Positions 25,201 through 31,200 of a stretch of DNA of 64,000 bases are shown one piece after another; position 1 is the stretch's first letter, and every line of letters begins with the position of its first letter. Where the stretch lies: NCBI GenBank assembly GCA_946406115.1, contig OX291543.1, forward strand, positions 1,366,501 through 1,430,500. Reading direction: 5' to 3'. Origin of the DNA: Apoda limacodes (lineage: Eukaryota > Arthropoda > Insecta > Lepidoptera > Limacodidae). The position numbers were made by a program, and so were the translations under genes. The notes beneath the pieces are model-generated. The model did no database searches and was not told the origin of the DNA. It was given only the letters and a program-made list of their open reading frames with translations.

Positions 25201-25661
25201 CATTGATGTTGGAGATCAGCTGAGGCTTGCCCTGCGTCTGATCTGTCCCCTCTTTCAACAGTAATATTTGTGGTTGCTAAAAACAGATTAGTTAAATTTA
25301 CAATCTTGTCAACAAAGGTAATGGAACTTTAGAATATGTTTAAATAATTTTGCAGAATAGGTTAGTTTATAAATAATAAAATAAGCAAACAATAAATTAA
25401 AAACAACTTAACGATCCAGTTATTAATTTAAATTAGAAACACTGCAATCAGATCGCAATAAGTAAAATATTATCAAAATAAATCAAATATTCTATAGAAT
25501 TTTACCCATCAAAACAAATGCAACAACTTTGGATAATATTTAACACAACGATACAAAATAATACAGTAAATAAGTGACAAAAAATTAGTATTCGACATAA
25601 ATGATAACAAAATATATTTAAGTCATAGGATTTTTGATGAATAAAGGAATTAAAATACCAT
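1128..25661 (-). CDS. CCT7: T-complex protein 1 subunit eta (CCT7), 3'-incomplete gene, overall entry
   Basis: CCT7 is one of eight subunits of the cytosolic TRiC/CCT ring chaperonin, which folds actin, tubulin and other proteins using ATP. Ten coding exons read leftward, all with AG acceptors and GT donors and matching phases: 25659-25661, 25178-25276, 23395-23490, 16080-16145, 13538-13613, 11175-11286, 6496-6629, 5684-5859, 3949-4103 and 1128-1297. Together they give about 362 codons of a protein usually near 540 residues. Signature motifs appear in order: [56 protein letters not shown] (nucleotide binding) and [15 protein letters not shown]. The final ~170 residues lie left of the window. 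Introns reach 7 kb and carry many transposons, but none of the visible exons is interrupted. The family assignment is from remembered CCT7 sequences and is very secure. Confidence 0.96.
1945..2450 (+). mobile_element. RTE-like LINE, 3' terminal fragment (pseudogene)
   Basis: Frame-shifted translation gives the reverse transcriptase C-terminus typical of RTE-type endonuclease-RT elements: [12 protein letters not shown], then [42 protein letters not shown] and [10 protein letters not shown]. It ends with CATCATCAA. The 5' part is missing and stops and frameshifts are frequent, so it is inactive. It lies in the CCT7 intron between exons 9 and 10. Confidence 0.75.
2451..3948. other. CCT7 intron, no gene recognised
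   Basis: AT-rich intron with homopolymer runs. I see no exon, RNA gene or clear transposon in it. Confidence 0.4.
3949..4103 (-). CDS. CCT7: CCT7 exon 9
   Basis: Encodes [20 protein letters not shown] through [13 protein letters not shown] and two bases of an Arg codon. It is apical domain sequence, with acceptor TTATTAG and donor GTAACA. Confidence 0.96.
4104..5683. repeat. CCT7 intron with dispersed repeat R-A
   Basis: The stretch 4798-4895 is clearly related to 61887-62003. Both contain GTTTGATACCCTTAAA, a block like CCCTACTGAC, and a 3' block like CATAAGGTTAGT preceded by GTCGA. The remainder is AT-rich intron with no exon seen. A short (GGATACC) direct repeat lies at 4672-4687. Confidence 0.5.
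5684..5859 (-). CDS. CCT7: CCT7 exon 8
   Basis: Fifty-eight codons, [20 protein letters not shown] through [15 protein letters not shown]. It covers the start of the apical domain, with the subunit-specific [18 protein letters not shown] block. The donor is GTAAGG. Confidence 0.96.
6340..6435 (+). repeat. SINE/MITE-like tail with TATG microsatellite
   Basis: The motif TGGTCTCTGCTTACCCC then GGGAAACAGGCGTGAT runs into (TATG)n. This arrangement is a recurrent lepidopteran repeat tail as I remember it. It lies in the intron between CCT7 exons 7 and 8. No TSD was identified. Confidence 0.5.
6496..6629 (-). CDS. CCT7: CCT7 exon 7
   Basis: Encodes [15 protein letters not shown] through [18 protein letters not shown]. 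The CA.TAMSSKL block is characteristic of CCT7. The acceptor is ACCACCAG and the donor GTAAGT. The full-length LINE-A copy sits in the intron between exon 6 and this exon. Confidence 0.95.
7119..10766 (+). mobile_element. LINE-A, full-length non-LTR retrotransposon
   Basis: The element starts TTTTAAGAGAGG, the same 5' end as the copies at 39330 and 58274, so the 5' boundary is supported by three copies. It has a 611-bp GC-rich leader without a long ORF, a single 988-codon ORF, and a short 3' UTR ending CACCTTAGTGGTATT and a poly(A) tract to 10766. A 5-bp target site duplication GAAGT flanks it (7114-7118 and 10767-10771). Endonuclease plus RT in one ORF suggests the CR1/Jockey part of the LINE tree; the exact clade is uncertain. 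It lies antisense in CCT7 intron 6. Confidence 0.9.
7730..10696 (+). CDS. LINE-A endonuclease/reverse transcriptase, 988 aa
   Basis: This protein nicks target DNA and copies the element RNA there. An AP-endonuclease-like domain occupies about residues 20-240, with [17 protein letters not shown] (about 50), GDFNAHH (about 158) and SSDHCLV (about 230). The reverse transcriptase follows at about 480-760, with [31 protein letters not shown] (about 611), [13 protein letters not shown] and the catalytic YADD near 691. A C-terminal domain with [20 protein letters not shown] ends at TGA. All catalytic motifs look intact and there is no internal stop, so the copy may be functional. The N-terminus is basic (MARRQKKKR). 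No RNase H or gag-like ORF is seen. Confidence 0.9.
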   Translation: MARRQKKKRVCTAATPSTYNVDFCNIRGIHANLNAVHHHLETAQPTILFLTETQISCPADTSYLHYPGYKLEHNFMSRAGVCMFVREDICCRRLHSLEDRDLSILWVRVDYGGHTRIYACLYRSHSGDTDVTRLFTHLSLTTDKVLEQYPTAELVILGDFNAHHREWLSSRTNNYAGISAHEFALTYGFSQLVLSPTRIPDIEEHTSSLLDLLLTTRPDGYSVSVDAPLGSSDHCLVRTQVSCTQPDPSGPTNWRRVWHYKSADWDGLREFYASYPWRQICFNSEDPDVCAAAVTETILAGMECYIPNPRVAAGVKKRPWFNRSCRKAKILKQNAYEAWTTARFNKDPNISELKRKLNAASRFSKKATARAKFQFIGKIGGRLASYPSGSRAFWSLAKAAEGNFCQSSLPPLRKTDGDLAHSAKEKADLLGSLFASNSNMNDEGAVPPTIPWCGKSMPEISITQREVRRALLSLDVHKSSGPDGIPAVVLKQCAPELCPVLTRLFALSYHTRQFPSTWKTANVHPVPKKGDRSDPSNYRPIAITSLLSKVMERVINTQLLRYLEVHDLVSDRQYGFRHGRSTGDLLVYLTHRWALAIESQGEALACSLDIAKAFDRVWHRGLLSKLPSYGVPEGLCKWVASFLSGRRIRTVVDGSCSDSMDINAGVPQGSVLSPTLFLLHINDMLDINNIHCYADDSTGDAFYTGRANIPRSVVEENRGELVSQIETTLSQVSDWGRVNLVRFNPTKTQVCAFTAKKTPFTVVPQFQNTPLSISKSIGILGVDISSDVQFRDHLQDKVKLASKKLGVLNRAKQYFTSRQRLLLYKSQVRPHMEYCCHLWAGAPGYQLGPFDSVQRRAVRIVDDSKLTCGIEPLSLRRDFASLCVFYRLYNGLCSEELFEMMPTATFYHRTARHRQGIHSHTLEPKWSRTVRFQRNFLPRTLKLWNELPAKVFCKDYSMELFKKEVIRFLKGRQRASDTPGVASVHRLR
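10767..11174. repeat. Intron with GT microsatellite
   Basis: A G-rich start then an interrupted (GT)n array at 11041-11125 next to CCT7 exon 6. The rest is unremarkable intron. Confidence 0.7.
11175..11286 (-). CDS. CCT7: CCT7 exon 6
   Basis: Encodes [20 protein letters not shown] through DNKKPEEQ, and ends with two bases of a Lys codon completed by exon 7. The donor used is GTTGGT. A long GT microsatellite and a polymorphic-looking intron edge lie just downstream. Confidence 0.94.
11555..11650 (+). repeat. tRNA-derived SINE remnant
   Basis: GGGTTCGATTCCCGC at about 11590 is a good RNA polymerase III B box, 3' of tRNA-like sequence (AGGCTCCGTCGAGG). It is followed by TGTTTGGCTTAGGACTGG, a SINE-type body. 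The A box is poor, so it is not called as a tRNA gene. Confidence 0.45.
12099..12625 (+). pseudogene. Mariner-type transposase, degenerate
   Basis: The N-terminal helix-turn-helix part reads [19 protein letters not shown] then [12 protein letters not shown], like insect DUF4817/mariner-type transposases. About 400 bp on, another frame reads [20 protein letters not shown] and [10 protein letters not shown], matching the first catalytic Asp region (WSDEA.FTR.G). The middle is frame-shifted and the C-terminal half is absent. It is inactive. Confidence 0.7.
12630..13537. other. CCT7 intron, no gene recognised
   Basis: AT-rich intron. A short self-complementary stretch (GTAATATCGCA with TGCGATATTAC) occurs at 13402-13433. 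No exon or identifiable element. Confidence 0.4.
13538..13613 (-). CDS. CCT7: CCT7 exon 5
   Basis: Begins [16 protein letters not shown] and ends with a split Gly codon. GDGTTS is the conserved phosphate-binding motif of chaperonins; its Asp is the catalytic ATPase residue of the family. A 25-bp minisatellite begins about 20 bp upstream of the acceptor. Confidence 0.95.
13632..13782. repeat. 25-bp minisatellite, six copies
   Basis: Six near-perfect head-to-tail copies of a 25-bp unit containing CAAACATCAACATTA; only the third copy shows a clear change (CAACCATC). It lies in the intron 20 bp from the acceptor of CCT7 exon 5. Confidence 0.95.
14345..15585 (-). mobile_element. RTE-like LINE, 3' part with internal deletion
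   Basis: A 273-codon minus-strand ORF (14749-15570) encodes reverse transcriptase motifs [73 protein letters not shown] and [11 protein letters not shown]. The segment that should carry the first catalytic Asp (KAFD box) is replaced by an unrelated join near residues 75-95, so the enzyme is broken. The 3' region has the GACGTCCACTGCTGGACAT motif common at RTE ends and finishes in (ATG)n at 14348-14370. It lies in the intron between CCT7 exons 4 and 5. Confidence 0.85.
15722..16011. mobile_element. Hairpin MITE with ~70-bp inverted repeats
   Basis: The left arm (15722-15795) and right arm (about 15940-16011) are inverted copies sharing TCGCAGGCAAATCGTATA and ATGCCTAGGCA, with few mismatches. 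The centre is about 145 bp with TAACCTAACCTAAC. It is non-coding and probably a non-autonomous DNA transposon inside the CCT7 intron after exon 4. No TSD could be fixed. Confidence 0.8.
16080..16145 (-). CDS. CCT7: CCT7 exon 4
   Basis: Twenty-two codons, [20 protein letters not shown] then AE, phase 0 to 0. The donor is GTTAGC, a weaker but acceptable site. A hairpin MITE (15722-16011) sits about 70 bp past the donor inside the intron. Confidence 0.94.
16146..17299. repeat. CCT7 intron with dispersed repeat fragment
   Basis: At 16980-17055, GACGGACGGACAGTGA through GGTACGGAACCGTAAAAA resembles the tail of the common lepidopteran repeat seen more fully at 40981-41375. The rest is AT-rich intron without a visible gene. 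Confidence 0.45.
17300..17368 (-). mobile_element. LINE-A 3' tail fragment
   Basis: A poly(T) run then ACTAAGGTGGCAAACAAGC, the reverse complement of the LINE-A 3' end, truncated after about 45 bp. The tail variant (…TTGTAT-A) differs from the full copy, suggesting another subfamily. Confidence 0.8.
17384..17686 (-). pseudogene. Mariner-type transposase, C-terminal fragment
   Basis: Frame-shifted translation gives the second catalytic region ([11 protein letters not shown], degraded), [13 protein letters not shown] with the third acidic position, then [20 protein letters not shown] and [19 protein letters not shown] then WPRRLKAC, a Tc1/mariner C-terminus. The N-terminus is missing and the LINE-A tail lies directly at its 3' end. 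Confidence 0.75.
17730..19470 (+). mobile_element. Jockey-like LINE, 5' half (interrupted, degraded)
   Basis: A GC-rich leader with a gag-like start ([19 protein letters not shown]) is followed by ORF2 pieces in several frames: [16 protein letters not shown], then [70 protein letters not shown] and [15 protein letters not shown]. This is the Jockey order. The endonuclease and the gag zinc knuckles are deleted and frameshifts are many. The RT breaks off near 19470, where another LINE is inserted; the remainder resumes at 21665. Confidence 0.8.
19480..21676 (+). mobile_element. RTE-like LINE nested in the Jockey element
   Basis: 5'-truncated and frame-shifted [92 protein letters not shown] and [16 protein letters not shown]. 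The tail [34 protein letters not shown] matches the C-terminus of insect endonuclease-RT elements. It ends in (TTA)n at 21660-21676, the usual microsatellite-like RTE end, after which the Jockey reading resumes. Confidence 0.85.
21677..22195 (+). mobile_element. Jockey-like LINE, 3' half
   Basis: Continues the 17730-19470 element: [54 protein letters not shown], and [17 protein letters not shown], followed by a short 3' UTR with AATAAATAAATC. The fit confirms that the RTE copy split one Jockey element. Confidence 0.8.
22370..22640 (+). mobile_element. RTE-like LINE 3' fragment
   Basis: Reads [34 protein letters not shown] and, frame-shifted, [20 protein letters not shown]. This is the conserved end of RTE-type RTs (GRP..RW.DDL). 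It is preceded by a ~36-bp direct duplication (CTCACTATAAACATCTT) at 22302 and 22338. Confidence 0.75.
22983..23109 (+). repeat. Second copy of the Jockey 3' end
   Basis: About 125 bp nearly identical to 22000-22121 (CTCAGAGCTACATGAAAACC, then AACACTGGTATTAAAGAG). It is either a separate 5'-truncated insertion or a local duplication. Confidence 0.85.
23395..23490 (-). CDS. CCT7: CCT7 exon 3
   Basis: Thirty-two codons, phase 0 to 0, [16 protein letters not shown] through SNDGATIMK. It holds the first group II chaperonin signature (TLGPRGMDK) and the SNDGATI element of the nucleotide pocket. The donor is GTATG. Confidence 0.95.
23491..25177. other. CCT7 intron 2
   Basis: AT-rich. At 23921-23945 there is a decayed GTGCAAGTCAGACTCGAGC motif of the repeat family seen at 40981-41375. 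At 24545-24640 a weak tRNA-like SINE remnant ends with GTTTGATCCCCGC. No exon is seen. Confidence 0.4.
25178..25276 (-). CDS. CCT7: CCT7 exon 2
   Basis: Thirty-three codons, phase 0 at both ends, starting [12 protein letters not shown] and ending [11 protein letters not shown]. The acceptor is TTTTTAG and the donor GTAAGTC. This is the N-terminal strand and helix of the chaperonin equatorial domain. Confidence 0.95.
25659..25661 (-). CDS. CCT7: CCT7 exon 1 coding part (start codon only)
   Basis: The next exon begins directly at [12 protein letters not shown], one residue after the usual initiator Met of insect CCT7, so the ATG must sit at the end of an upstream exon. Here the minus strand reads ATAATG followed by GTATTT, giving a start codon abutting a GT donor, and the phase fits. 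This is inference: another ATG|GT further upstream could be used. Confidence 0.55.
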
Positions 25662-25949
25662 TATATTTTTCGCCGCAAGACAAAGTCACAGATTAAAAAG
25701 AGGTACTATATTACACAGATAATAGTATATGTCCAGGGACAGATGGGAATCAGCCAAAGCCGCGGCGAGGTCATTATAAAATAGTTCCGGCATATGATGA
25801 AATGTGAAGGAGGGCGCTGTCGTCGCTATTTTAGGGATGTCAGTCACATTGAAACTATATCGACAAATAGGTTATAATATATCGATATCGACATTTCACC
25901 TATTTTTACTTTCATTGAAGAATTGAATTAATTAAAAGTGGAAAGGCAG

Positions 25950-26425
25950 CATAAATAAAACTAATTTAAATTTCATTAAAAACGTATATTTCAAAGTGCA
26001 AAAGTGAAACAGTTGTACATTCAAGATTTTGATGAAAACAAATTTAGGAATTAGTTAATATAAGCAACAGTCTAGCAATATTTATTGAATACAATAATTT
26101 GACAACAAAATTACCATAAAAAAAAACTATAGATTTAATAAAAAATATATATTAAAACTAAAGTAAGCTTAATCATAATATAAAACTAATTCAAATTTTA
26201 TTTAACAGTTGTACATTCAAGGTTTTGATAAAAACAAATTTAAAAAAGGTCGTTTGTGCATAATTAGTATTATTTATTGACAAAATAAATTAATATACAC
26301 AAAAGTCTAGTAATATTTATTGAATAAAATAATTTTTACAATAAAAGTACAAAAAAAATGAACTATAGATTTAATAAATAATATATATTAAAACTGAAGT
26401 TAGCTTAATCATCATATAGTAGGTA
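25950..26425. repeat. Diverged ~238-bp tandem duplication
   Basis: Two adjacent AT-rich units share ACAGTTGTACATTCAAG, TATTTATTGAATA and ACTATAGATTTAATAAA in the same order, offset by about 238 bp. Confidence 0.75.
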
Positions 26426-26461
26426 ATAAATACCATACTTGATTAACAAACTTTTTATCTT

Positions 26462-26560
26462 ACAACAGATGGTAGTGCTCCTGCCTGCTAAACCAAGGAG
26501 CGTGGGTTCGATTGCGCATAAGTCAAAGACTAATGTGATTTACAATACAAATATTCGTGT
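26462..26560 (+). repeat. tRNA-derived SINE
   Basis: ATGGTAGTGCTCCTGCC resembles an A box and GTGGGTTCGATTGCGC a B box, about 35 bp apart. It is followed by AAGACTAATGTGATTTAC and a TATG-rich tail. It is a degraded tRNA-like head without a fold good enough for a real tRNA. Confidence 0.55.
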
Positions 26561-26936
26561 TTATCCAGAATCTGGGACTATTATGTATGTATGTACTCAC
26601 AAAAAAGTATGTAAGTATGTGCATACATTATCTGGTACCCAAAAAAAAAAAACCAGCGCCACCTATCAGACTAAAAATATCTTAAAAAACTTGCTAAAAA
26701 TATAGTGTTTTCGAGGGATGAACGAGGAATCACATAGAGTCTGTCTAACGAAAACTGATAGTGGGAAAGAACGACAAATTTAAAAAATCTAGAGCTGTTA
26801 ACACTGAGCTTAATTGAAAAAAACGATCTTGATACTATTTTTTTTACGTATATGAAAACTTTTTTTACGTATATGATCGTGAGAAAAAACAATAAAAAAA
26901 ACTAGAGCTGTTAACACTAAGCTTTGTTGGCAAAAT

Positions 26937-27065
26937 ACCGGCCAAGTAAGAATCGGACTCAAACACCGATGTTTCTCTTATTTGTCAAGGCCAAATTTCA
27001 TGATTCTAGGTCTATCATGGGCCGTATCGGTTTTGATTCCCCTGCGAAATGTAAGAAAATAAGCG
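26937..27065. repeat. Dispersed repeat of the CGAGTCCGACTCG family
   Basis: CCGGCCAAGTAAGAATCGGA is a decayed form of the GGCCAAGTGCGAGTCGGACT head, followed by AAATTTCATGATTCTAGGTC and TTTTGATTCCC, body motifs I associate with this family. Orientation is opposite to the 40981-41375 copy. Confidence 0.55.
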
Positions 27066-27526
27066 CGCATAGCTTATTCAACAAACGCTGCGCGGAAAAA
27101 ATTTTTTTGTAAAACATTTTATGAACAAAATAAGTTTAGGCATTTTTTTCCTCCCATGTCTGATAAAAAAACGTATAAAACGCGTGTGCATTGGTCAATA
27201 CACTCAAGGCTGGATTGTAGCTCGAGCCAAAGGCAAGGGCGTAATGTGCGGCGAAAGTGTAATTAATTACCTATGCCTAACATAGCACAGTTGAATCATA
27301 ATGTACTATTTCTTACCACTTTTGGTCGATGTGCCAGCAGAGTTACCAAGAGACCACGGTTGATCAGATTAAAATAAAGTGTTATACTGTTTAAAATTGC
27401 AAAAAGTTTAGCCTTAATTAAGTAATGGACGAAAAACAACTATTTAAAACATAAAGTAGCTTTTTTAATCATTTTTTTTAAACAATTTTAGGTCTTAAAT
27501 TAAAAAAGAATCAAGTAAGTCAAGAA

Positions 27527-27710
27527 TCATAATCAAAATCGAATTCCAAAAATTCAATGGTATCTAATGAGCTAATGTTGTCATTATCAGAATCGTTACG
27601 AACATTTATGATGAATGGTTCTAATTCATCTTCTAATAGCCTGTCTTTTCTTTTATAATTATCTTCAATATGTATAACATGGTCTGTACATTTTTTTCCA
27701 TTTATCGACT
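27527..27710 (-). pseudogene. Acidic ORF, unrecognised
   Basis: The minus strand reads CTDHVIHIEDNYKRKDRLLE, then an Asp/Asn-rich tail (NVRNDSDNDNISSLDTIEF) ending in TGA. Upstream frames up to 27896 contain an ATG (MATKTYGIFMPVTKLSDYIL) but are interrupted. It might be a decayed transposase or THAP-type protein; the evidence is weak. Confidence 0.25.
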
Positions 27711-27966
27711 GAAACGAAAATCAACCAAGAGCCTAGCTCTTACGGAATTGCAGTATGTTGAGCAAACTTTTCTCTGTTAGCATCGAAACTCCATTTGAAA
27801 CAATTTCCTGCGCTCTTACAAAATCGCACAGTCGAGAATATAATCACTAAGTTTAGTCACTGGCATAAATATACCGTATGTTTTAGTTGCCATTTTTTAA
27901 ATATTTTGTTTTGTATAGGTTTGTGATTTAGTAGTCGAGGTCAGCTCTAAGTTTTTAAGAAGTAAA

Positions 27967-28259
27967 ATGTCTTTCAAAAGCGATTTACGACAGTTGCTGA
28001 AACCATATTATTGGTTTAATATATTACTTAGTATTTCGTACGTTATTTGTAAGCGTACCCCAATACTTTGTAACTTGTTGTTTTCCGAGTCCGATTGTGA
28101 ACTAGATAGTCGCGAAACGGAAATTCTATTTTTCCTAATTATAGTAGTTATGCTGAGAACAAGGAAAGCAGGAAGTGTGACGATGGTTAACTACCTTTCG
28201 TCCTCATTCGTATATACCAAGATCGCTAATTTGATTCTCTGGTTGTATGCTGATGTAAG
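27967..28259 (+). CDS. TMX2: TMX2 exon 1 (coding)
   Basis: Opens with ATG in the context AAAATGTC and encodes [20 protein letters not shown], a leader-like hydrophobic stretch, then [16 protein letters not shown], ending DV plus two bases of Arg at donor GTCAGT. The start matches the position of the family's N-terminal YY segment. Confidence 0.93.
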
Positions 28260-31200
28260 GTCAGTTTAATCATATCAATGTGTACGTTTATTCCTAAGTT
28301 AATATAAAAATTTCGAATACTTAATTATAATATATTGCAGGTATGGTTTACCTTTTGGTGCTGCTATAATTCTATGTGCTTTACTGCTTCCTGAACCAAC
28401 TTACATGGGACCAGAGAATGTCATATACTTTCGAGGAGTTGAAACTTTAGCAGAGGAGATGAGACGGCACAAGAACACCACCTGGTTGATCTGTTTGTAT
28501 GCAGCCTGGCATCCGGCGTGTGTCAACTTTGCACCAGTATTTGCTGAACTGTCTGCTAGTTACAACTTGGACAATCTGAAGTTTGGGAAGTTGGATGTAG
28601 GAAGGTTGTTAATCATTTTTTCACTTGCTTTCATTGCCTAATATTTCTTTTCCTTTTTCTGCTAACAAGTTAAATCTAAGATTTCTTAATTATCTGCATG
28701 CAATTAATGCATAATTAATTTAATGCATTATCGTTGCTGACAACTGTTGGGGTGTACAAAAGGGGGCTCTGAGGAAAAATGGTGTAGGAAAAAAAGGTTG
28801 AGGTGAGGAAAAGAGGGAAAAACATCAAAAATTTAAAAGTTATACTTTAAATGATTTTATGATTAGAGTACATAGTCGGCAGCAATGTTTGTATGAAGCA
28901 TTGTATTCTGTAAACCCTCTCCAGACTGCTAGGGGGGTTCAAGGTTTTTTTAAAGGCTCTGTCCTCATGATGGACAATTATTTTGATGGGCATTGATAGA
29001 GCATATTACCAGGAGCAAAGTTTGTAAAAAACCTTTTTTTTTCTGTGTTTGTTTACTAGGCAAAATTGCACTTTGACTATGATGTTTATTTTTGTCTGAA
29101 ACATCTTGAAATGATAGTAGGGCCTCCCAATGCATATAACTGAAAACAAAAATTTGTCGTCAACGATAGTCTTTTTGCAAAAAAAATTCTAAAGTAAAAT
29201 TTGTATGTAACAAATCTTCACCTTCTAGGATAAAATTGATTTTAAAATGCAATAAATCTCAAAATTTAAACAAACCACCAAGTCGTAAAACTCTCCTGTC
29301 TTGGCAATGGGGATTCAGTCTTTAACTGCCAATGCTCTCACTGCTGCAAGAGATGAAGATACTCAAGAGAAAATCATTTCCAAAAGCTCTGAGACATCTG
29401 TTGCAGTTCAAATCGTGCCAAGCAGAAGAGTATCTAATGAGGGATACTCGGGCAAGGCCGTCACGAACCCACCACCAAAAAATGACCAGAACTCAACACC
29501 TCCAGATCCTTTGGGTCCGAAGAAAACAGACGGAGGGTTGCGAGTTGAGCACCACCGTAATTTTACAGAAGACAGTAGATAGCTCCTCGAAGGTGAGAAC
29601 AGCCCGCTGACATTGCGACGAAGATGTATGCTTGCTTTTTTCACCACTACTTTAAAAAAAAAATCACTTAATTAAACATAAAACATTACAAGACATACAA
29701 ATATGCACAAGTATGCCTTGACTTGTAAAAGTCTTAATGTTGAAGGGACCTGCAAAATCAGGTCCAACATTAGAAAAGATGGGTGTGGGGTTTACTGAAT
29801 AGGGAGGCCATTTCGCCATTGCCCATTTGTGGCTGAGTCAAAGTTGTCTTGAGCCTAAAACAGGGTATGCACTGAAAGAGCACACTCCTAATAACCCTCC
29901 CAGCCAAGACAATCCAAAACTGTTGTTGGAGTATGTCAAGAAAACTGCTGACCTGCATGAGAGTTTCTTAAATGGTGGTCCTGAATCAACAGCAAGGTCA
30001 AGTGGCTATGCTTAGGCAAAAATAGTGGATGCGAACTCCGTAAGGCAAGTTTGCATGATTTATGTAATGGGCCACCTACACAAATTAGTCCACAATCGTC
30101 GAGAAATGGGTTAAGTCTGGCTGAAGCTCCTTTGATCATGAAGATAAAATATGGAGCGTTCACGTTCTGACGGCGATAAGACCAGTTCAGAATCCCGAAT
30201 CGGAGGTCGACGGGCATTGTTGACAAATCGGTAAATCCAGCCATTCACTCCGACCAATTTTTTAAGAAGAGCTAACCGAGTCAATAAGGAATCTGAAAAA
30301 ATCAAAAAAAGGGTCAGTTTTTTTTTATACGACTAAGGTGGCAAACAAACACACGGTCCGCCTCATGGTAAGCGGTCACCGTCGCCTATGGACGCTTTCT
30401 TTGCCGCCAGGATGTGTAAACCTATAAGAGGATCTACCAACTCCAGACTAGAAGAAGGTCACCCTGACTCTGGTCCAAAAAGCCATTCAGCTCCCCACCA
30501 AAGTGGATGATCAACTAAAACAGAAGCTATACAGCCACCGCAAGCAATGTAGGCTGCATGCAATTCCCCTGGGATGTAATTCCACTCAATGGCAGCAGAA
30601 GACTCCAAAATCTTGGTAACCCTATTTGCCACAAATGTCTCTTATGAATGGACAGAAGCCTTAAGCCAGACAAGCACAATCTGGCCGCCAGTCCAAGCGT
30701 TGACGTAGGAAATCGGTACATATTGGCCCAAGGTCGAAACCACATAATAAAGCAATTGGCTCAAAAGAAGAAAATTCCATCATAGGAATTGTTTATGTGG
30801 GAGCTGAAAGAACTTCAAACTGGTAGGGGAAACAATCCGCAATATCCGGTGTGCGCTTCCTGACCAAACAATAAGGACCGTTGAGAGTCAGGCGGGTCCA
30901 AAACTTACTTTTTGCATACTAGGAGAGAAAAGGGATGAAGGGTCCCCGCCCGTAGGCAACTTCATCATTTGCCATCATGCGGACCGTATGCTTGTCTGCC
31001 ACCTTAGTGGTATTAAAAAAAAAACTTAGGAAGGGTCAAAGGCGCTCGCATTCGAGGGCGACCCCCACCCGAGGCAGGGGGAGAGTGAGGTGAAGAAGAG
31101 CCACTGTCCCTAACCCACAACAGGGCTCCAGTTTTAAACTTTCCACTTTTAACCGGTGTTTCTCTGGATGGGCTCAGGGGGTGCTGCAGGCCCACAATTG

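Larger units (their letters stand above)
25662..27966. promoter_or_regulatory. Shared upstream region between CCT7 and TMX2
   Basis: The two genes are head-to-head, so both promoters should lie here. Just upstream of the CCT7 ATG is GCGGCGAAAAATATA; a GC-richer patch follows at 25740-25840. Upstream of the TMX2 ATG I see no TATA box at the expected distance. The middle is filled by a tandem duplication, a SINE remnant and an acidic ORF, listed separately. Confidence 0.4.

Noticed and set aside
26462..26530. A tRNA gene (also 11566, 40857)
   Set aside because: B boxes are good but A boxes, anticodon arms and acceptor stems do not pair, so they are tRNA-derived SINE heads.
28405..28641. Separate small gene starting at MGPENVIYF
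   Set aside because: It is the downstream part of TMX2 exon 2 with read-through into the intron.
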